This document shows positions 59,582 to 64,000 of a stretch of DNA of 64,000 nt, piece after piece. The position numbers were made by a program, and so were the translations under genes. Under the pieces are notes generated by a model, which made no database searches, had not been told where the DNA came from, and was given only the letters and a program-made list of their open reading frames with translations. Position 1 is the first letter of the stretch, and the number at the start of each line of letters is the position of its first letter. Origin of the DNA: Embleya sp045207785 (GTDB lineage: Bacteria; Actinomycetota; Actinomycetes; Streptomycetales; Streptomycetaceae); NCBI RefSeq assembly GCF_045207785.1, contig NZ_CP108776.1, forward strand, positions 4,960,001-5,024,000. The letters run 5' to 3'.

Positions 59582-59748
59582 CCCGGCCGTCCGCGCGGCT
59601 CTGGCACACCCACCCGAGCCGCGCGGACGATCGGCGAGCCGACACCTCCGGCTCGGACGAGGCCCGACCAAGGCCCGAGCAAGACTCGAACAAAACAACG
59701 CTCGAAGAACTCGAACAAGATCCCGAAGAACTCGATCAGAACCGGTGA
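59578..59748 (+). CDS. Possible 56-residue linker ORF coupling valS to folC
   Basis: GTG 59578 overlaps the valS TGA (GTGA), and its own TGA (59746-59748) overlaps the folC GTG at 59745 in the same way. The product has a basic first half and an acidic end (DSNKTTLEELEQDPEELDQN). The last 70 bp is far more A-rich than its surroundings, with repeats of GAACTCGA. Both overlaps suggest translational coupling, but the protein itself is unproven. Confidence 0.35.
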   Translation: MTRPSARLWHTHPSRADDRRADTSGSDEARPRPEQDSNKTTLEELEQDPEELDQNR

Positions 59749-61196
59749 CACCTGTGACAGACCCCGCCGAGGCACTGGCCGCACAGCGCGCCGTCGAGGC
59801 CGAGCTGCTTGCGCGTTGGCCCGAGACCAAGCTCGACCCGTCCACCGACCGCGTCGTCGCGCTCATGGACGTGCTCGGCGAACCCCAGCGGGCGTATCCG
59901 GTCATCCACATCACCGGCACCAACGGCAAGACCAGCACGGCCCGGATGATCGAGGCCCTGCTGCGCACCTTCCAGCTGCGCACCGGCCGCTTCACCAGCC
60001 CGCACGTCGAGTCGATGACCGAGCGGATCAGCCTGGACGGCGAGCCGATCGGCGCCGAGCGGTTCGTGGAGACCTACCGCGACATCGAGCCCTACATCGA
60101 CATCGTCGACGCGTCGCAGCCGCACCGGCTGTCCTTCTTCGAGGTGATCACGAGCATGGCGTACGCGGCGTTCGCCGACGCGCCCGTGGACGTGGCGGTC
60201 GTCGAGGTCGGCATGGGCGGCCGCTGGGACGCGACCAACGTCGTGGACGGCACCGTCGCCGTGGTCACCCCGATCGCGGTCGACCACGCCGCCCGGCTCG
60301 GTGACACGCCCGGCGAGATCGCGGTCGAGAAGTCCGGGATCATCAAGAAGGACAGCCTCGTCGTGCTCGCGCAGCAGCCCGTCGACGCGGCCGAGTCGCT
60401 GCTGCGGCGCGCGGTCGAGATGGACGCGACGGTCGCCCGCGAGGGCATGGAGTTCGGCCTCGTGCGGCGAGACCTCGCGGTCGGCGGACAGCTGCTCACC
60501 CTGCGCGGCCTGGCGGGGGAGTACAGCGACATCTTCCTGCCCCTGCACGGCGGCCACCAGGCGCACAACGCCGCGGTCGCGCTCGCGGCCGTGGAGGCGT
60601 TCCTGGGCGTCGGCGTGGCGGACCGGCCGGGTCTCACCAGCGGTGGTTCGCTGGACGCCGACCTGGTCCGCGAGGCGTTCGCGTCGGTCACCTCGCCCGG
60701 CCGCCTGGAGATCGTCCGGCGCAGCCCCACGGTCCTGATCGACGCCGCGCACAACCCCGCCGGCGCGCGGGCCACCGCGCAGGCGATGGCCGACTCCTTC
60801 GACTTCCGGCACCTGGTCGGCGTCGTCGGCGTGATGGGCGACAAGGACATCCGCGGCGTCCTGGAGGCGTTCGAACCGGTGTTCGCCGAGATCGTCGTCA
60901 CCCAGAACTCGCAGCCCCGCGCGATGCCGGCCGACGCCCTCGCCGCGCTCGCGGTCGAGGTCTTCGGCCAGGACCGGGTCGAGGTCCAGCCGTCGCTGCC
61001 CGAGGCGATCGAGGCCGCGGTCACGCTCGCCGAGGAGGAGGGCGACCTCGGCGGCGCGGGCGTGCTGATCACCGGCTCCGTGGTCACCGTCGGCGAGGCG
61101 CGCCTGCTGCTCAAGGGCAGCAGCGAGGGCGACGGGGACGGCGGGGGCAGTGACGCTGATCGGGGAGCCGGCCACCGCGACGGAAGGGACGTCTGA
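59745..61196 (+). CDS. folC: Bifunctional folylpolyglutamate synthase / dihydrofolate synthase
   Basis: The 483-residue Mur-ligase-like enzyme has P-loop ITGTNGKTS (56-64), SPHVESMTERI, VVEVGMGGRWDATNVV and DAAHNPAGARA. It adds glutamates to folates and, in bacteria, often makes dihydrofolate from dihydropteroate. GTG 59745 has no Shine-Dalgarno site but overlaps the preceding small ORF; GTG 59754 is an alternative. The DUF4233 gene starts one base after its stop. Confidence 0.94.
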   Translation: MTPVTDPAEALAAQRAVEAELLARWPETKLDPSTDRVVALMDVLGEPQRAYPVIHITGTNGKTSTARMIEALLRTFQLRTGRFTSPHVESMTERISLDGEPIGAERFVETYRDIEPYIDIVDASQPHRLSFFEVITSMAYAAFADAPVDVAVVEVGMGGRWDATNVVDGTVAVVTPIAVDHAARLGDTPGEIAVEKSGIIKKDSLVVLAQQPVDAAESLLRRAVEMDATVAREGMEFGLVRRDLAVGGQLLTLRGLAGEYSDIFLPLHGGHQAHNAAVALAAVEAFLGVGVADRPGLTSGGSLDADLVREAFASVTSPGRLEIVRRSPTVLIDAAHNPAGARATAQAMADSFDFRHLVGVVGVMGDKDIRGVLEAFEPVFAEIVVTQNSQPRAMPADALAALAVEVFGQDRVEVQPSLPEAIEAAVTLAEEEGDLGGAGVLITGSVVTVGEARLLLKGSSEGDGDGGGSDADRGAGHRDGRDV

Positions 61197-61197
61197 C

Positions 61198-61533
61198 ATG
61201 CGTGCGCTCTGTTCGACCCACCTGATCGGCCAGGCGCTGGTGATCTGTCTCGCCGCGCTCGTCGCGATGCAGCTCACCGACATCTCGACCGGCACCTTGT
61301 GGGCGGTCGCCGGGCCGGCCGCCCTGGTGTGTGTCTGGCTGTGCGCCAAGCTGTCCCGACCCTGGGCGGTGGGCGCCGGCTGGGTGCTCCAACTCGGCCT
61401 GTTCCTCACCGGGTTCGTGATCCCGATGATGTTCCTGATCGGCGTCGTGTTCGCGGGGATCTGGTACGGCTGCGTGCGGGTCGGGCGGATCATCGACGCC
61501 GCCAAGGCGGCCCGCGTGGCCGCCGCGGACTGA
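61198..61533 (+). CDS. DUF4233 membrane protein
   Basis: The 111-residue protein has about four hydrophobic helices, starting MRALCSTHLIGQALVICLAA, and a cytoplasmic basic end. DUF4233 proteins sit directly after folC in many actinobacteria; their role is unknown. ATG 61198 has GGAAGGGA about 8 nt upstream and lies one base after the folC stop, so the two are coupled. Confidence 0.88.
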   Translation: MRALCSTHLIGQALVICLAALVAMQLTDISTGTLWAVAGPAALVCVWLCAKLSRPWAVGAGWVLQLGLFLTGFVIPMMFLIGVVFAGIWYGCVRVGRIIDAAKAARVAAAD

Positions 61534-61573
61534 CGGGGGACACGCGGCCCGGAAGTTGGTGCGTGACCCCGGA

Positions 61574-61579
61574 TAGGCT
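61574..61579 (+). promoter_or_regulatory. -10 box of ndk promoter
   Basis: TAGGCT at 61574-61579 would start an mRNA near 61586 with a leader of about 70 nt before ndk. This gene also has a strong ribosome site, unlike the leaderless ones. Confidence 0.45.
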
Positions 61580-61655
61580 CGGGGCGTTGACCCGTTCGTG
61601 GGATCCGAGGCCGCAAACCCCGTAACCCCTTCATCGAGGAAGCAAGGAGCCAAAC

Positions 61656-62066
61656 GTGTCCGAGCGCACGCTCGTCCTGGTCAAGCCGGACGGAGTCCGG
61701 CGTGGTCTCGTCGGCGAGGTCATCGGCCGGATCGAACGCAAGGGTTTCACCCTGGCGGCGCTCGATCTGCGGGTGATGGATCGCGAGACGATCGAGCGGC
61801 ACTACGCCGAGCACGAGGGCAAGCCCTTCTACGCTCCGCTCGTCGAGTTCATGACGTCGGCGCCGAGCGTGGCGATGATCGTCGAGGGCGAACGCGTGGT
61901 CGAGTCGTTCCGCACCCTCGCGGGCGTCACCGACCCGATCAAGGCCGCCCCCGGCACGATTCGCGGCGACCTCGCCACGATCACGCGCGAGAACATCGTG
62001 CACGGCTCCGACTCGGTCGACTCGGCCGAGCGCGAGATCAAGAACTTCTTCCCCGAACACGCCTGA
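61656..62066 (+). CDS. ndk: Nucleoside diphosphate kinase
   Basis: The 136-residue enzyme has the active-site His H116 in ENIVHGSDS, and the nucleotide contacts TLVLVKPDGVRRG and GTIRGDLA. It transfers the gamma phosphate between nucleoside triphosphates and diphosphates. GTG 61656 has AAGGAG 7 nt upstream. Confidence 0.97.
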   Translation: MSERTLVLVKPDGVRRGLVGEVIGRIERKGFTLAALDLRVMDRETIERHYAEHEGKPFYAPLVEFMTSAPSVAMIVEGERVVESFRTLAGVTDPIKAAPGTIRGDLATITRENIVHGSDSVDSAEREIKNFFPEHA

Positions 62067-62469
62067 CCCTCGTCGCGACCCGCTCGTCGCGACGACCACG
62101 TGCCGCGCGGCCGTTCTCGCCGCGACGATCCATCGAACGGCCGCGCGACGCGCGCGGGCCGCACGGTGGATCGAAAAGTTTCGTCACACCGCGCGGAGGC
62201 TCGCGCGACCTGCCCGGGCGCCTCTTTCGGCGCCGGCCGTGCGCTGTTAGGGGGAAATCCCTCGACTCGCCGCGCGTGGCACGCAACCCCTCGCCCCGTG
62301 ATCACGTCATGGTGGATGGAGGGTGCAGCCGTGCCCCGGTATGTCGCGGGTCTGCCGCCGGTACACCGTGCCTACGATTGAGGCCGGTCGGTCCGGCGTC
62401 CACGTACGACGTCCCCCGATCGGCTCATGTCTCATGGCTACGAGCTCGGGAAGGCCCTAGGTTCTTTTT
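62067..62469. other. Gap between ndk and mreB
   Basis: This 403-bp gap shows no credible gene. A 10-bp direct repeat TCGTCGCGAC occurs near 62074 and 62088. The mreB -10 box is at its end. Nothing else was identified. Confidence 0.5.
62458..62463 (+). promoter_or_regulatory. -10 box for leaderless mreB
   Basis: TAGGTT lies 6 nt before ATG 62470, and those 6 nt are CTTTTT, so no ribosome site exists. Confidence 0.65.
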
Positions 62470-63501
62470 ATGGCGAACAACTTGTCGTTCATCGGTCGTG
62501 ACATGGCGGTTGACCTCGGTACGGCCAACACACTGGTGTACGTCAGAGGCCGCGGCATCGTGCTGAACGAGCCGTCGGTGGTCGCCAAGAACACCACCAC
62601 CGGGGGCATCCTGGCGGTCGGCGCCGAGGCGAAGAAGATGATCGGGCGCACGCCCGGCAACATCGTGGCGATCCGCCCGCTCAAGGACGGCGTGATCGCC
62701 GACTTCGAGATCACCGAGCGGATGCTGCGCTACTTCATCCTCAAGGTGCACCGCCGCCGCTACCTCGCTCGTCCGCGCGTGGTCATCTGCGTGCCCTCGG
62801 GCATCACCGGCGTCGAGCGCCGCGCCGTGGTCGAGGCCTCCAGCCAGGCCGGCGCGCGCAGCGTGCACATCATCGAGGAGCCGATGGCCGCCGCGATCGG
62901 CGCCGGCCTGCCGGTGCACGAGGCGACCGGCAACATGGTCGTCGACATCGGCGGCGGCACCACCGAGGTCGCCGTGATCTCGCTCGGCGGCATCGTCACC
63001 GCACAGTCGATCCGCGTCGCCGGCGACGAGCTGGACAACGCGATCATCGCCTACGTCAAGAAGGAATACTCGCTGCTCCTGGGCGAGCGCAGTGCCGAGG
63101 AGATCAAGATGTCGATCGGCTCGGCCTTCGACCTCGGCGAGGACGAGCACAGCGAGATTCGCGGCCGCGACCTGGTCAGCGGCCTGCCGAAGACGATCGT
63201 GATCTCCACCTCCGAGGTCCGCAAGGCCATCGAGGAACCGGTCAACACCGTCGTCGACGCGGTCAAGAGCACGCTGGACCAGTGTCCGCCCGAGCTCGCC
63301 GGCGACGTCATGGATCGCGGCATCGTGCTCACCGGCGGCGGCGCCCTGCTGCGCGGCCTCGACGAGCGACTGCGGACCGAGACCGGCATGCCGATCCATA
63401 TCGCCGACAACCCGCTGGACTCGGTGGCTCTGGGCGCGGGCAAGTGCGTCGAGGAGTACGAGAAGCTCCAGCAGGTGCTGGACGCACAACCGCGTCGCTG
63501 A
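62470..63501 (+). CDS. mreB: Rod shape-determining protein MreB
   Basis: The 343-residue actin-like ATPase has phosphate 1 AVDLGTANTLVYV, connect 1, phosphate 2 VVDIGGGTTEVAVI and adenosine motif VLTGGGALLRGLDE. It polymerises under the membrane; in Streptomyces it acts mainly in spore-wall formation. TAGGTT lies 6 nt before ATG 62470, giving a leaderless mRNA. mreC follows after 113 bp. Confidence 0.97.
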   Translation: MANNLSFIGRDMAVDLGTANTLVYVRGRGIVLNEPSVVAKNTTTGGILAVGAEAKKMIGRTPGNIVAIRPLKDGVIADFEITERMLRYFILKVHRRRYLARPRVVICVPSGITGVERRAVVEASSQAGARSVHIIEEPMAAAIGAGLPVHEATGNMVVDIGGGTTEVAVISLGGIVTAQSIRVAGDELDNAIIAYVKKEYSLLLGERSAEEIKMSIGSAFDLGEDEHSEIRGRDLVSGLPKTIVISTSEVRKAIEEPVNTVVDAVKSTLDQCPPELAGDVMDRGIVLTGGGALLRGLDERLRTETGMPIHIADNPLDSVALGAGKCVEEYEKLQQVLDAQPRR

Positions 63502-63614
63502 CGCGAGACGCGAGGGCGGTCGGCTCGGCCTCCGCCCCCGCGCCCGCCGCGGCACGACCGCACACCACAACTGCTCTGAAGCGCCGCGACGTACGAAAGG
63601 GGCGGGCGCGCATC

Positions 63615-64000
63615 GTGAGGGACTCCCGGCATGGTCGGCTGGTCCTCGTGCTGCTGCTGGCGATCTCTTTCGCCCTCATTACCGTGGACATCCGCGGTGG
63701 CCGGAACTCGCCCATCGCGAACGTGCGCGACTGGGCCTCGGCCGTGTTCGGCCCCGCCGAACGCGGTGTGTCCGCCGCTGTGGACCCCGTCGGCCGGGCC
63801 GTGAACGCGGTCAAGGACGCGGGATCCCACGAGGGCGACAAGAAGCGCCTGCAGGACGAGAACGCCAAACTTCGTCAACAAGTGGACAACATCGAGCTCG
63901 ACCGCAATCGAGCGGCCGAACTGGACAAACTGCTCAAGGTCTCCACGGCCGGGCAGTACAAGGTCAAGCCCGCGAGGGTGGTCGCCATCGGCCCCGCCCA
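63615..64000 (+). CDS. mreC: Rod shape-determining protein MreC, 3' truncated by window end
   Basis: The frame is open from GTG 63615 to the window end (128 codons seen). It starts VRDSRHGRLVLVLLLAISFA, one membrane helix, then an extracytoplasmic region and a coiled coil (KKRLQDENAKLRQQVDNIEL), as in MreC. MreC links MreB to the wall-synthesis machinery. GAAAGGGG lies about 12 nt before the GTG, slightly far; a later in-frame start inside the helix is unlikely. Confidence 0.9.
   Translation, partial: MRDSRHGRLVLVLLLAISFALITVDIRGGRNSPIANVRDWASAVFGPAERGVSAAVDPVGRAVNAVKDAGSHEGDKKRLQDENAKLRQQVDNIELDRNRAAELDKLLKVSTAGQYKVKPARVVAIGPA

Noticed and set aside
55949..59995. Very long open frame antisense to valS (1348 codons)
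   Set aside because: It is a shadow of valS in high-GC DNA. Only its last 235 codons, read from GTG 56656, look like a real gene (the lipoprotein).
62100..62381. 93-codon frame between ndk and mreB
   Set aside because: Arg-rich composition, no ribosome site and no recognisable feature; treated as noncoding.

Overview
The window is high-GC (about 70% or more) actinomycete chromosome, Streptomyces-like. Support comes from codon third positions, frequent GTG starts, mycothiol and F420 enzymes, a LAXTG sortase substrate, dispersed GTCCGGCG(T/C)TTGAGGAC intergenic repeats, and the core order tig-clpP1-clpP2-clpX-valS-folC-ndk-mreB-mreC, which I recall from Streptomyces chromosomes. I cannot name the genus or species.

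Layout. 1-1370: 3' part of a secreted thioester-domain protein with a LAETG sorting signal. 1896-4775: ABC-F factor EttA, a hotdog thioesterase and an unknown partner. 4823-11962 (minus): GH13 glucosidase, truncated haemoglobin, SDR-DUF2867 protein, MscS-type channel and prolyl oligopeptidase. 12153-15296: HNH nuclease, MalQ and a small membrane protein. 15499-20680 (minus): two tandem M1 aminopeptidases. 20991-28124 (plus): DsbA-fold oxidoreductase, unknown protein, aldehyde dehydrogenase, BioY, membrane protein, RpiB, Nei-type glycosylase and SpoIIE-type phosphatase. 28268-30329: azoreductase and monooxygenase-like protein divergent from an ECF sigma factor. 30395-33268 (minus): cobalamin riboswitch driving cbiMNQO. 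33404-37937: RDD protein, class II aldolase, roadblock-like protein, epimerase and glutathione peroxidase. 37997-38258: a 33-34 bp tandem repeat array. 38284-48442: PP2C-like protein, secreted 5'-nucleotidase behind a PHO-box-like repeat, hydrolase, LacI regulator, sensor lipoprotein, ADP-ribosylglycohydrolase, DMT transporter, MerR regulator and F420 oxidoreductase. 48607-49633: eroded integrative element in tRNA-Gly. 49773 to the end: tRNA-Pro, trigger factor, Clp protease genes, two surface proteins, valS, folC, ndk, mreB and the start of mreC.

How it works together. The right third is housekeeping: nascent-chain folding (Tig), regulated proteolysis (ClpP1P2-ClpX), translation (ValS), folate, nucleotide balance (Ndk) and cell shape (MreBC). 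The middle is accessory, with small regulatory units: a B12-controlled cobalt importer, an ECF sigma next to redox genes, and divergent regulator-enzyme pairs. Many genes appear to be transcribed without a leader, from a TANNNT box 6-7 nt before the start codon.

I found no clear new multi-gene system. The best leads are the tRNA-Gly element remnant, the two tandem repeat arrays (26 bp and 33-34 bp periods), the ECF-type promoter facing the monooxygenase-azoreductase pair, the bioY dyad, and small ORFs joined to neighbours by 4-bp GTGA overlaps.
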